A stretch of DNA of 64,000 nucleotides from QHCA01 sp038237645. GTDB taxonomy: Bacteria > Actinomycetota > Actinomycetes > Mycobacteriales > QHCA01. The DNA lies in assembly GCA_038237645.1 (NCBI GenBank), contig JBBRYN010000005.1:20570-84569 (forward strand). The letters are read 5' to 3'. The translations under genes and the position numbers were made by a program. Positions 53,367-61,381 of the stretch are shown one piece after another (within the stretch, counting starts at the first letter, position 1; each line of letters starts with the position of its first letter). The notes below the pieces were generated by a model. The model worked only from the letters and a program-made list of their open reading frames with translations. It was not told where the DNA came from and did no database searches.

Positions 53367-54248
53367 ATGCAGGCCGTGCTCGAAACCGACGCCCGTCGAT
53401 TCGCCGGCCGGGTGTTGCCGTGGGTAGCCGCAGAGCCGGTCCTGCACAACGTGCTCGCCACCAACGTCGAAGCCGCCCGCGACGGTCGCCGGACCTTCGA
53501 CGACGCCCTGTGGATGATGGTGGTCGATGACGGCGAGATCGTCGGCGTGGCGCATCACACGCCACCGTACGGCCTGCTGATCTGCCCCATGCCCGCTACC
53601 GCGGCGCAGGTGCTGGCGCAGGCGGTGTCAGCCGTCCGGCCTCGGCTCGTCGGTGTCAACGGCGTGACGGAGGCTGCGGAGGCGTTCGCTCGGGCCTGGG
53701 GCCGGCGGACCGGAGCCACGGTCACGCCGGGAATGCAGCAGCGGCTCTACGAACTCGCCACTCTCGTGCCACCGCCGGACGCGCCGGGCAGGGCGCGGTT
53801 GGCCACCACAGCGGACAACGCGCTGCTCGTCGGCTGGTATCACGCCTTCCTCGCCGAGGCCGTGCCACAGCAGGCGTCCGAGGGGGTATCCGACGTCGTC
53901 GCTGCGCGGACGGCGGAGGGTCAGCAGGTGATCTGGGAGGTCGGCGGCCGACCGGTCTGCTTCGCGGCGGCCTCCCCGCCGGCAGCGGGTGTGTCCCGGA
54001 TCGGGCCTGTCTACACACCGCCGGCCGACCGGCGACACGGCTACGCCAGCGCGTGCGTCGCCGCCGCCAGCCAGCGCGCCCTCGACAGCGGCGCCCTGCG
54101 CTGCATGCTCTACACCGACCTGGCCAACCCGACGTCCAACTCCATCTATCAGCAGGTGGGCTATCGCCCGGTAGCCGACGCGCGACAGTGGACGTTCACC
54201 CCGGCCGACCAGGATCAGGCAACGCGACCAAGATCCAGACAGAGATAA
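53367..54248 (+). CDS. GNAT family N-acetyltransferase
   Basis: A 293-residue protein whose C-terminal half holds a GNAT fold. The acetyl-CoA loop region is IGPVYTPPADRRHGYASACVAAASQRALD, followed by CMLYTDLANPTSNSIYQQVGYRPV, the usual last two motifs. The N-terminal half resembles the degenerate first domain of double GNAT proteins. The ATG at 53367 has GAGAGGA upstream. It lies 80 bases after valS on the same strand; the substrate is unknown. Confidence 0.85.
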   Translation: MQAVLETDARRFAGRVLPWVAAEPVLHNVLATNVEAARDGRRTFDDALWMMVVDDGEIVGVAHHTPPYGLLICPMPATAAQVLAQAVSAVRPRLVGVNGVTEAAEAFARAWGRRTGATVTPGMQQRLYELATLVPPPDAPGRARLATTADNALLVGWYHAFLAEAVPQQASEGVSDVVAARTAEGQQVIWEVGGRPVCFAAASPPAAGVSRIGPVYTPPADRRHGYASACVAAASQRALDSGALRCMLYTDLANPTSNSIYQQVGYRPVADARQWTFTPADQDQATRPRSRQR

Positions 54249-54308
54249 TTAGGTCCGGGCGGACTGGTACAGCCTTCCCTTGACCACGACCCGGCCGGCT
54301 GGCGCGGC

Positions 54309-55592
54309 TCAGGCGGACTTTTCGCGCCGCTCACGCTTGGCCGGCTCGCGCGGCACGATCGTCGGGTTGACGTGCTCGAGGACCACCTCGCGGGTTATCA
54401 CCACCCGGGCGACGTCCCGGCGCGACGGGATCTCATACATCACGGAGAGCAGGACTTCCTCCATGATGGCTCGCAGGCCGCGCGCACCCGTGCCGCGAAG
54501 GATCCCCAGGTCGGCGATCGACTCCAGTGCGTCGTCGGTGAACTCCAACTCGACGTTGTCGAGCTCGAACAATCGGTGATACTGCCGGACTAGGGCATTG
54601 CGCGGCTCGGTCAGGATGCGGATGAGGGCAGTGCGGTCGAGGTTCTTGACGCTGGTGATGACCGGCAGCCGGCCGATGAATTCCGGGATCATGCCGTACT
54701 TCAGCAGATCCTCCGGCATCACCTTGGAGAAGACGTCGTCGACGTTGACCTCGTGCTTGCCGTGCAACTCGGCGGCGAAGCCGAGGCCCTTCTTGCCGAC
54801 CCGGCCGTCGATGATCTTGTCGAGCCCCGCGAATGCGCCGCCCACGATGAACAGCACGTTGGTGGTGTCGATCTGGATGAATTCCTGGTGCGGGTGCTTG
54901 CGGCCACCCTGCGGCGGCACCGACGCGGTGGTGCCCTCCAGTATCTTCAGCAGGGCCTGCTGCACGCCCTCGCCGGAGACGTCGCGGGTGATCGACGGGT
55001 TTTCGCTCTTGCGAGCGATCTTGTCGACCTCATCGATGTAGATGATGCCGGTCTCGGCGCGCTTGACGTCGTAGTCAGCGGCCTGGATCAGCTTGAGCAG
55101 GATGTTTTCGACGTCCTCACCGACGTAGCCCGCCTCGGTGAGCGCCGTCGCGTCGGCGATGGCGAAGGGCACGTTGAGCATCTTGGCCAGCGTCTGTGCC
55201 AGCAGCGTCTTGCCGCAGCCGGTGGGCCCGAGCAGCAGGATGTTGGACTTGGAGAGCTCAACCGCATCGGCGGCGTCCCGGCGCGGGCCGTTGCTGCCGG
55301 CCTGGATCCGCTTGTAGTGGTTGTAGACCGCCACCGAGAGGGTCTTCTTGGACGACTCCTGGCCGACGACATAGTTGTCCAGGAATTCGTAGATTTCCTG
55401 GGGTTTGGGTAGCTCATCCCATTTGAGCTCGGAACTTTCGGAGAGCTCTTCCTCGATGATCTCGTTGCACAGGTCAATGCATTCGTCGCATATGTAGACA
55501 CCGGGCCCGGCGATGAGTTTCTTCACCTGCTTCTGGCTCTTCCCGCAGAAAGAGCACTTCAGCAGATCGCCGCCGTCGCCAATGCGTGCCAC
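54309..55592 (-). CDS. clpX: ATP-dependent Clp protease ATP-binding subunit ClpX
   Basis: AAA+ unfoldase feeding ClpP, 427 residues. The N-terminal C4 zinc domain has CSFCGKSQKQVKKL and CDECIDLC. The Walker A loop is GPTGCGKT near residue 121, Walker B is IIYIDEVDKI, and the pore loop is in GYVGEDVE. The IGF loop region and sensor motifs follow. It is the last gene of tig-clpP1-clpP2-clpX, about 100 bases after clpP2. Confidence 0.98.
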   Translation of the reverse strand: MARIGDGGDLLKCSFCGKSQKQVKKLIAGPGVYICDECIDLCNEIIEEELSESSELKWDELPKPQEIYEFLDNYVVGQESSKKTLSVAVYNHYKRIQAGSNGPRRDAADAVELSKSNILLLGPTGCGKTLLAQTLAKMLNVPFAIADATALTEAGYVGEDVENILLKLIQAADYDVKRAETGIIYIDEVDKIARKSENPSITRDVSGEGVQQALLKILEGTTASVPPQGGRKHPHQEFIQIDTTNVLFIVGGAFAGLDKIIDGRVGKKGLGFAAELHGKHEVNVDDVFSKVMPEDLLKYGMIPEFIGRLPVITSVKNLDRTALIRILTEPRNALVRQYHRLFELDNVELEFTDDALESIADLGILRGTGARGLRAIMEEVLLSVMYEIPSRRDVARVVITREVVLEHVNPTIVPREPAKRERREKSA

Positions 55593-55655
55593 GTACGACT
55601 CACTCCCTGTCGGCGCCGGATGTCAACCAGCGATCGGTTCGACCGTACATCTTCA

Positions 55656-55673
55656 GGGGTCCGAGGGGACCCC
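55656..55673 (-). terminator. Hairpin between clpP2 and clpX (possible partial terminator)
   Basis: GGGGTCC and GGACCCC pair over seven bases around a four-base loop, between the clpP2 stop and the clpX start. There is no T-run on the minus strand. It may reduce readthrough into clpX or mark an RNA processing point. A second small stem, CCCCAAAGGGG, lies right beside it. Confidence 0.35.
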
Positions 55674-55694
55674 CTTTGGGGCGGCTCGCCGGAC

Positions 55695-56333
55695 TCAGGC
55701 AGTCACCAGCGAGGACAGCTTGCGGCTCTCGATGACCGAATCGACCAGGCCGTAGTCCTTGGCCTCCTCGGCGGTCAAGATCTTGTCCCGCTCGGTGTCG
55801 CGGCGCACCTGCTCGGGCGTCGCGTTGCTGTGCCGGGCGATCATCTCTTCCATCTGGGTCCGCATTCGCAGGATCTCGCGGGCCTGGATCTCGATGTCGC
55901 TGCCCTGCCCGCCGGCCTGCTCGATCGAGGGCTGGTGGATCAGGATGCGGGCGTTGGGCAGCGCCAGTCGTTTGCCGGGGGTGCCGGCGGCGAGCAGCAC
56001 CGCGGCCGCCGAGGCCGCCTGGCCCATGCACACCGTCTGGATGTCCGGCCGGACGAACTGCATGGTGTCGTAGATGGCCGTCAGCGCCGTGAAGGAGCCG
56101 CCGGGTGAGTTGATGTAGAGCAAGATGTCGCGATCGGGATCCATCGACTCCAGGCACAGGATCTGGGCCATCACGACGTTGGCGATCTCGTCGACGATCG
56201 GCGTGCCGAGGAAGATGATCCGCTCGTCGAAGAGCCGGGAGAACGGCGTGTACTGCCGCTCCCCCAGGCTCGTGCGCTCCCACCAGGTGGGCACCTCGTA
56301 GCGTGCGCTCGGGTTATACGGGACTTCGGTCAC
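55695..56333 (-). CDS. clpP2: ATP-dependent Clp protease proteolytic subunit ClpP2
   Basis: A 212-residue serine peptidase subunit. The catalytic Ser is in MGQAASAAAVLLAAG, His in ARILIHQPS, and Asp in the RDKILTAEEAKDYGLVD region. The GTG at 56333 has GAGGAG five bases upstream. Actinobacteria assemble a mixed ClpP1P2 tetradecamer; this second gene is the ClpP2 type. It is followed by clpX. Confidence 0.95.
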   Translation of the reverse strand: MTEVPYNPSARYEVPTWWERTSLGERQYTPFSRLFDERIIFLGTPIVDEIANVVMAQILCLESMDPDRDILLYINSPGGSFTALTAIYDTMQFVRPDIQTVCMGQAASAAAVLLAAGTPGKRLALPNARILIHQPSIEQAGGQGSDIEIQAREILRMRTQMEEMIARHSNATPEQVRRDTERDKILTAEEAKDYGLVDSVIESRKLSSLVTA

Positions 56334-56365
56334 ATCGACTCCTCGGTCGTGCCGGGAACGGCCGG

Positions 56366-56995
56366 TCAACTCAGCGTGCCGGCGCCAGAAGGAACCTGCT
56401 GTGCGTTGGCCACGACGTGGTCGACGAACCCGTAGTCCTTGGCCTCCATGGCGTCGAACCACCTGTCCCGGTCCCAGTCAAGCTCGATCTGCTCGACGGT
56501 TTGCCCGGTGTGCGCGGCGGTGCGCTCCTGCATCGTCCGCTTCGTCCACAGCATGTTCTCGGCCTGGATGGCGATGTCCGAGGCGGTGCCGCCGATGCCA
56601 CCCGACGGCTGGTGCATCATGATCCGCGCGTGCGGCAGCGCCAGCCGCTTGCCGGGCGTGCCGGCGCACAGCAGGAACTGCCCCATCGACGCCGCCATCC
56701 CCATCGCGACGGTGCCGACGTCGCACTTGACGAACTGCATGGTGTCGTAGATGGCCAGGCCGGCCGAGACCGAACCGCCGGGGGAGTTGATGTAGAGCCA
56801 CATGTCGCGGTTGGGCTCCTCGGCCGCCAGCAACATGATCTGGGCGCAGATGGTATTGGCCATCTCGTCCTCGACCACCGTGCCGAGGAAGATGATCCGC
56901 TCTCGCAGCAGGCGGTTGTAGACGGAGTCGTCGAGAGACATGCCGCCCTGCCCGGTGCGTGCCCGCGACGCTGGCGAGGTGCCGAACTGAGTCAC
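56366..56995 (-). CDS. clpP1: ATP-dependent Clp protease proteolytic subunit ClpP1
   Basis: A 209-residue ClpP subunit with Ser in MGMAASMGQFLLCAG, His in ARIMMHQPSGG and Asp in DRDRWFDAMEAKDYGFVD. The N-terminal 18 residues are a likely propeptide. It lies 32 bases before clpP2. A promoter and a ClgR-like site are visible in the gap upstream. Confidence 0.96.
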   Translation of the reverse strand: MTQFGTSPASRARTGQGGMSLDDSVYNRLLRERIIFLGTVVEDEMANTICAQIMLLAAEEPNRDMWLYINSPGGSVSAGLAIYDTMQFVKCDVGTVAMGMAASMGQFLLCAGTPGKRLALPHARIMMHQPSGGIGGTASDIAIQAENMLWTKRTMQERTAAHTGQTVEQIELDWDRDRWFDAMEAKDYGFVDHVVANAQQVPSGAGTLS

Positions 56996-57043
56996 TTCAC
57001 ATCCTGCCCTTCCGGCGTCAGTTGCTGGTCTTGTCCTCTGTTG

Positions 57044-57071
57044 ACCTTAACGCGGGACTCCGACCGAACAA
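57044..57071 (-). promoter_or_regulatory. Putative promoter for clpP1P2
   Basis: On the minus strand TTGTTC (57071-57066) and TAAGGT (57049-57044) are separated by 16 bases, about 50 bases before the clpP1 start. It would let clpP1-clpP2-clpX be transcribed separately from tig. Confidence 0.5.
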
Positions 57072-57088
57072 GCGCACGTGAGGCGGTG

Positions 57089-57103
57089 TTCGCTGTCGGC
57101 GCA
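57089..57103. promoter_or_regulatory. ClgR-like site upstream of clpP1
   Basis: The core CGC-N5-GCG (57091-57101), within TTCGCTGTCGGCG, matches the basic shape of the actinobacterial ClgR operator known to activate clpP1P2. The flanks deviate from consensus. The location just upstream of the putative -35 box is right for an activator. Confidence 0.35.
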
Positions 57104-57117
57104 GGCTCACTGGAGGC

Positions 57118-58440
57118 TCACTCGCCCGGTCGCAGCGCCTCGAGCTCGACCGGGTTGCCGGAGGCGTCCACGACCTTGGCCTGACCGAGCACGACCACCA
57201 GCGCCTTGCCCCGCCGTACGTCGGCGGCGAGAGCGGGGATCTGCCCGCTCTGCACCACCTGCTGTACGTATTCGTCGGCGGTCACGCCCGCTCGCTGCGC
57301 CCGGCGCACGACCTCCTCGGTCAGCTCCATGTCCGAGACCGCCACCTGCTCCTGGTCGGCCACCGCGTCGAGGATCAGCTGGGCCTTGACGGCATTCTCC
57401 GCGGTCGCCTGCAACTCGGCGTCGAGGTCCTCGGCCGTGCGGCCCTCGGGGCCGAGGTAGGCCTCCATGGTCAACCCGGCGCCGGACAGCTGCTGCTCGA
57501 TGGCCTGCTTGCGGAATTCGGTCTCCGTACGGACGACCGACTCGGGAAGGGGCACCTCGATCTGGGCGAGCAGAGCCTCGAGAACCTTGTCGCGCGCCGC
57601 CAGCCCCTGCTTGGCGCGCTTGATGCGCGTCAGCCGCTCACGGATGTCGTCCTGCAACTCGCCCAGCGTGTCGTACTCACTGGCCGTCTGCGCGAAGTCG
57701 TCGTCGACCTCCGGCAGCTCCTTCTCCTTGACAGAACGCACGGTCACCGTGACCTCGACCGGCTCACCGGCGTGCGCACCGTCGACGGGCTCGGCGGCGA
57801 AGGTCTTGGCCGCACCCTTGACCATGCCGACCAGCGCGTCGTCGAGACCGGGCAGCGCCGTGTGGCTACCCACCTCGTAGGACAGCCCGCTCGTGCTGCC
57901 GTCCTCGACCTCGGCGCCGTCGAGGGTGGCCCGGAGGTCGATCGAGACGAAATCACCGAGCCGCGCCTCGCGATCCACTCCGGTCAGCACGGCGAACCGC
58001 TCCCGCAGCCCGTCGATCTGCTCGGCGATCTCGGCGTCCTCGACCACGACGTCGTCGACGGTGACAGTCAACCCGTCGTACGGGATCAGCTTCACCTCGG
58101 GCCGGATGTCGACCTCGGCAGTGAATTTCAACTCCTGACCGTCGGCGAACTCGGTGACGTCGACGGCCGGCTGGCCGAGCACCTTGATCTCGTGCTCGAG
58201 GATGGCGGCGGCATACTGCTGCGGGATGGCGTCGTTGACGGCCTCCTCCAGCACCGCGGATCGGCCGACCCGCTGGTCGATGATCCGCGCCGGCACCTTG
58301 CCGGGGCGAAAGCCGGGCACGCGCACCTGACCGGCGATTGCCCGATAGGCCTTGTCGAGACTGGGCTTGATCTCGTCAAAAGGCACTTCGACGGCGAGCC
58401 GGACACGCGTGGGGCTCAGGCTCTCGACGGTGCTCTTCAC
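57118..58440 (-). CDS. tig: Trigger factor, ribosome-associated chaperone
   Basis: Prolyl isomerase/chaperone acting on nascent chains at the ribosome exit, 440 residues. The N-terminal ribosome-binding signature GFRPGKVPARIIDQRVG is present. The FKBP-like domain (DFVSIDLRATLDGAEVEDGSTSGLSYEVGSHTALPGLDDALVGM) and the helical C-terminal domain follow. Upstream of clpP1P2X as in most bacteria. Confidence 0.97.
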   Translation of the reverse strand: MKSTVESLSPTRVRLAVEVPFDEIKPSLDKAYRAIAGQVRVPGFRPGKVPARIIDQRVGRSAVLEEAVNDAIPQQYAAAILEHEIKVLGQPAVDVTEFADGQELKFTAEVDIRPEVKLIPYDGLTVTVDDVVVEDAEIAEQIDGLRERFAVLTGVDREARLGDFVSIDLRATLDGAEVEDGSTSGLSYEVGSHTALPGLDDALVGMVKGAAKTFAAEPVDGAHAGEPVEVTVTVRSVKEKELPEVDDDFAQTASEYDTLGELQDDIRERLTRIKRAKQGLAARDKVLEALLAQIEVPLPESVVRTETEFRKQAIEQQLSGAGLTMEAYLGPEGRTAEDLDAELQATAENAVKAQLILDAVADQEQVAVSDMELTEEVVRRAQRAGVTADEYVQQVVQSGQIPALAADVRRGKALVVVLGQAKVVDASGNPVELEALRPGE

Positions 58441-58480
58441 GTACGCGCTCCTCGGCTGGGGACAATGTCACGGCAACGAG

Positions 58481-58553
58481 TCGGGGCGGGGAGATTTGAA
58501 CTCCCGATCTCCTGCTCCCAAAGCAGGCGCGCTGGCCGCTACGCTACGCCCCG
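58481..58553 (-). tRNA. tRNA-Pro (anticodon TGG)
   Basis: Minus-strand cloverleaf: acceptor CGGGGCG pairs with CGCCCCG, anticodon stem CCTGC/GCAGG closes loop TTTGGGA with anticodon TGG, and the T arm contains GTTCAAATC. The discriminator is A. CCA is not encoded. It lies upstream of tig on the same strand. Confidence 0.95.
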
Positions 58554-58615
58554 GCAACTCCGGCAGAGTGTAGCCGCGACCGGCCGCTACCCTTGAACCA
58601 CGCAGGCGCCGCCAC

Positions 58616-58689
58616 GCGGGTGTAGCTCAATGGCAGAGCCCCAGCCTTCCAAGCTGGCCATGCCGGTTCGATCCCGGTCACCCGCTCCA
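58616..58689 (+). tRNA. tRNA-Gly (anticodon TCC)
   Basis: Acceptor GCGGGTG pairs with CACCCGC, anticodon stem CCAGC/GCTGG closes loop CTTCCAA with anticodon TCC, and the T arm has GGTTCGATCC. The discriminator T is followed by an encoded CCA. The 3' half, from the anticodon arm outward, is the attachment site of the island that follows. Confidence 0.96.
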
Positions 58690-58707
58690 CAGTGAAAACG
58701 CAGGTCA
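58644..58707 (+). repeat. Attachment site copy 1 (attL, inside tRNA-Gly)
   Basis: The 64-base block from GCCTTCCAAGCTGGCC in the anticodon arm to ACGCAGGTCA just beyond the tRNA is repeated at 61382-61444 with one substitution and one deletion, and in part at 63282-63345. The tRNA remains intact here, so this is the end that restored the tRNA. The sequence beyond it is shared with copy 2 as well, including GTGCCACGCACGTGCCAC near 58758 and 61495. Confidence 0.85.
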
Positions 58708-58788
58708 GCCCGTCTCCCGAGCCGCACCCCGCCCGTCCAGGAGCAACCACGCTGGCCCTCGTGCCACGCACGTGCCACGCCTCACGCT

Positions 58789-59739
58789 TCAGCACCCCGT
58801 CTCGTCCTCGCCATCGGGCGCCTGGTCGTCACCATGTAGACCCGCGATGCTGGGATCAACCGGCATGGCGTCAGCGATGATGCGATCTGCCCCGCTCTCA
58901 CTGTGCAGATAGATGAGGGCGGCCCTGGTGCTGTCGTGACCCATCCGGGTCATCAACTCACGGATTGTCGTGCCCGGGACTTTCGCGGCGTAGCTATTGC
59001 CGGTGTGGCGTAAGTCATGGAAATGCAGTTCCGGGGCTCCGATGTCCGCGAGTGCCTTCGGCCACTTGACCAGGCTGTGGAAATTGCTGCGCCTCAGCGG
59101 GGCACCCTTGGGCCCGGTGAAAAGCAGGGCAGCTGGCTCAAGGCCGACGTACTCGCTGAGATGGCGCCGGAGCAGCGGCACCAGCGCGGCCGGGAAGGCA
59201 ACGGTCCGCGTGCTCGCCTTCGACTTCGTTCGACCCTCGACCAGGCCCCGTGCCCGGAGTTCGACATGCACTCGGTGCACCCGGACCCGAGCGGCAGGCA
59301 AGTCGAGATCCGCTCGCTGCAAAGCACATACCTCGCCCCATCGCAGACTCGCATACGTCGTCAGCATGATCAGCGCGGCGAAGCGAGGCGGCACCCTTCC
59401 CGCCAGGGAAGCGACCTGGGCCGGACTCAGCACCGGACGTTCCCTCGGGTGCTCTTGATCCGCACCACGGATGCGACACGGACTGCGCCGGATCAGGTCG
59501 TCATCAACGGCGGTGTGCAGCACTGCCCTCAACAGCCGATACGCCTTGGCGGCGACAGTCTCGGAGGCGCCGGCCGACAAGAGCTTGGAACGCCACGAGC
59601 GGATCGCGGCCGGGTTGTTGTCGAGCATCGCGAGCGTCATTTGCCGAAAGTAGGGAGCGATGTGCAGCCGCAGGAGCCCTTCGTAGAGCTCAAGGCGCCG
59701 CTGGCGCGGCGCGCGCGTGGCAAACCGACTCGGCGGCAA
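58789..59739 (-). CDS. Tyrosine-type site-specific integrase, N-terminally truncated
   Basis: Phage-type integrase, 316 residues from a TTG. The catalytic set is complete: Arg in YASLRWGEV (about 130), Lys in RTKSKAST, HxxR in HDLRHTG (about 239), and the Tyr in RAALIYLHS (about 273). The protein begins inside the core-binding domain (RLELYEGLLRLHIAPYF). The usual N-terminal arm-binding domain of about 60 residues is missing, and an in-frame TGA lies four codons upstream of the TTG. It ends 100 bases from the tRNA-Gly and is presumably the recombinase that inserted the island. It may now be defective. Confidence 0.85.
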   Translation of the reverse strand: MPPSRFATRAPRQRRLELYEGLLRLHIAPYFRQMTLAMLDNNPAAIRSWRSKLLSAGASETVAAKAYRLLRAVLHTAVDDDLIRRSPCRIRGADQEHPRERPVLSPAQVASLAGRVPPRFAALIMLTTYASLRWGEVCALQRADLDLPAARVRVHRVHVELRARGLVEGRTKSKASTRTVAFPAALVPLLRRHLSEYVGLEPAALLFTGPKGAPLRRSNFHSLVKWPKALADIGAPELHFHDLRHTGNSYAAKVPGTTIRELMTRMGHDSTRAALIYLHSESGADRIIADAMPVDPSIAGLHGDDQAPDGEDETGC

Positions 59740-59780
59740 ACCGCCCCGGGCTCAAACCCCGCCCGGGGCGGAAAGCCGCC
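59732..59780. repeat. Strong GC-rich inverted repeat at the integrase 5' end
   Basis: CCGCCCCGGGC (59741-59751) and GCCCGGGGCGG (59761-59771) are perfect 11-base arms around a nine-base loop. Outside them, after a three-base A/A mismatch, GGCGGC pairs with GCCGCC. The structure spans the point where the integrase frame becomes closed, so it may mark a deletion or rearrangement that removed the N-terminus. Confidence 0.75.
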
Positions 59781-59890
59781 AGTCGAGCCGGACCCGCGCA
59801 CACGCCGCGCGGCACTTGGTCCAGGAGGTCATCGCCGCTCTGGTCGTCCTGCGTGGTCGCGTGCGGTGCGATCCCCTCGCAGCCGAAGTG

Positions 59891-59978
59891 TGAGAGCCCC
59901 ACGGTCGGCGTCAAGGGCGCAAAGCGTCGCTACGCGATGGCGCAAGCGCTACCCTTGACCCCGACCGTGGGGCCCTCA
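59891..59978. repeat. 27-base near-perfect inverted repeat with 34-base spacer
   Basis: The left arm 59891-59917 and right arm 59952-59978 are complementary except at two positions; the core is GCCCCACGGTCGG pairing with CCGACCGTGGGGC, and GTCAAGGG with CCCTTGAC. The spacer is itself rich in GCG/CGC. It lies between the integrase and the unknown gene at 60283, with no T-run on either side. It could be a bidirectional terminator, a protein-binding site or an element end; the sequence alone does not say which. Confidence 0.8.
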
Positions 59979-60083
59979 AGCTGGCAAATTGCGAGGGAAT
60001 GGCCAGAAAATGGTTCCTGCGCCCGTTGGGAGTTACGGGTCGCCCGCCAGGCCGTAACGCCACGCCTTTCCGACGGCGGCGGT

Positions 60084-60140
60084 GGCCCTCCTTAACGCTG
60101 ACGGACAGGTCTGTACAGACCTCGGAGCGTGTGAGGATGC
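60084..60140. repeat. Island direct repeat, copy A
   Basis: A 57-base block (from GGCCCTCC to GTGAGGATGC) that recurs at 61189-61245 with roughly three quarters or more of the bases matching once small shifts are allowed. A shorter related piece (AAGGCAGCATGTGAGGA) is at 61071-61087. Each copy lies upstream of a gene or att copy in its segment. This copy includes the perfect palindrome at 60107-60122. Confidence 0.65.
60107..60122. promoter_or_regulatory. 16-base perfect palindrome, operator-like
   Basis: AGGTCTGTACAGACCT is completely self-complementary. It lies about 160 bases upstream of the unknown gene at 60283 and is degenerate in the related block at 61189. The size and symmetry suit a dimeric repressor site. 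No regulator gene is adjacent. Confidence 0.45.
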
Positions 60141-60282
60141 AAGTCCTTTCGCTAGGCATCCTGACCGGGCGACCCTGATCGACGGTCGAGACCCAGGTCT
60201 GGCCATCAGCAGCGCGGTGAGCTTAGATCACCCAATGCCGTTTCCTGTTCACCGACATGTGGCGTCCTGAGAAGGAGCCGAA

Positions 60283-60897
60283 ATGAGCGCCAAGCGGCTG
60301 TGCGCCGCGTTCTACACTCCGGTGCGCGAGGGCGAGCCGGCCACCGCCGATCTCGCTCGCCTCGGCGAGATCGCCGGTGCGGCCGGAATGGTCGACCTGG
60401 AGGAGGTCAGCGCCGCAGAACGGGAGCGCTACGGCATCGGTGCGATGACGGGACACTGGGATGGCATCCCCGACCAGGTTCAGGTGGACCTTGAACGGCT
60501 CTCCGAGCACTTGCTGCTCGAGGTCTCGTTCTTTCGGTCGAGCTTCTTTTCGCTGCTGTCCGAGGACACCACCGACCGGCCGATGGAGGAAGATCCTGCC
60601 ATTGTGCTGGCGTACGCGTTCCGCGGCGCTTGCCTGCGCCTGCGCCCGGATGTCGCCTTTCTGGTTACGCGCCCCTCCCCTGAGGAGGATCTCCGTGAGT
60701 TCGTGCGGGGGCAGGAGTACCGGGTGCTGAGCCTGGATGCCGACCTGCTCTCCGCCGAAGACTTCGGCATGCTCTACCTCGATGAGAAGATCGCGCAACA
60801 CTGGACACCCCACCCAAGCCGTGATGACCGAGACAGCCTGCCGGTGGCCGGCGGCAAGCTCGTCTTCCGGAGTCGCGGGTGGGGCCGCTGGTTCTGA
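60283..60897 (+). CDS. Island protein of unknown function
   Basis: A 204-residue soluble protein with a good ribosome site (AAGGAG, eight bases before the ATG). It is acidic, with helical segments (ERLSEHLLLEVSFFRSSFFSLLSED) and a C-terminus ending in SRGWGRWF. There is no membrane helix, signal or motif that I recognise. It is the only intact cargo gene between the integrase and the second att copy. Base composition is slightly less GC-rich at silent positions than in the core genes. It could be defence, regulation or metabolism; nothing in the sequence decides. Confidence 0.7.
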   Translation: MSAKRLCAAFYTPVREGEPATADLARLGEIAGAAGMVDLEEVSAAERERYGIGAMTGHWDGIPDQVQVDLERLSEHLLLEVSFFRSSFFSLLSEDTTDRPMEEDPAIVLAYAFRGACLRLRPDVAFLVTRPSPEEDLREFVRGQEYRVLSLDADLLSAEDFGMLYLDEKIAQHWTPHPSRDDRDSLPVAGGKLVFRSRGWGRWF

Positions 60898-61010
60898 CCC
60901 AGTCACACGTCGCGATTCCTCCGAGCAAAGCGCCTGGTCTCGTTCGCACGCGTTCGCCCCACGTTCGAGCCTCCTGGTTGGCGACGGTTCCAGCTCGGCC
61001 AGAACGCGAC

Positions 61011-61046
61011 GAACGGCCCCGAAAGCCAATGCACTTGGAAAGTGTG
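61011..61046. repeat. Island repeat beginning CGCGACGAACGGCCCCGAA, copy A
   Basis: CGCGACGAACGGCCCCGAA, then a gap, then CTTGGAAAGTGTGA; the same pair of blocks returns at 61783-61829 (CGCGACGAACGGCCCCGAA, then ACTTGGAAAGCGTGA). One copy lies in each att-bounded segment, supporting a common origin of the two segments. The 960 bases from 60898 to 61862 contain these repeats, att copy 2 and a kinase remnant, but no intact gene. Confidence 0.7.
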
Positions 61047-61188
61047 AAGCGGGCAGCCAATCACGCGCTCAAGGCAGCATGTGAGGACGGAGAGGCACAG
61101 GCCGAGGCATCGTCTCGGTTCCCGTCTCATTCGCCGTGGTTCGCAGCGATCGGACCCCGGCCGCGTCGTTGCTGCCGACAGCGCGAGA

Positions 61189-61245
61189 GGCCCTCCTGAA
61201 CGCAGCCGGACAGACCGGGCAGACCTCGACAGCATGTGAGGATGC
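61189..61245. repeat. Island direct repeat, copy B
   Basis: Second copy of the block at 60084-60140, ending in the same GTGAGGATGC. It precedes att copy 2 by about 140 bases. Confidence 0.65.
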
Positions 61246-61381
61246 CGCTCACGGTCTTGCGCAACTCCGTGCCACCCGCGTGCCACGCGTGGTGGATCTG
61301 ACTGGGGCGCGGCAGGCACGAACGGTCAACAGGTGAACACATCCCCGCGCTCGATCCGCAGGACCGATCGGGCGCCAAGGT

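Noticed and set aside
58544..58795. 83-codon minus-strand frame across tRNA-Gly
   Set aside because: It is a translation of the tRNA gene and its flank, recognisable again at att copy 2.
59690..59914. 75-codon minus-strand frame upstream of the integrase (possible excisionase)
   Set aside because: No helix-turn-helix pattern; its 3' half is an out-of-frame reading of the integrase 5' end.
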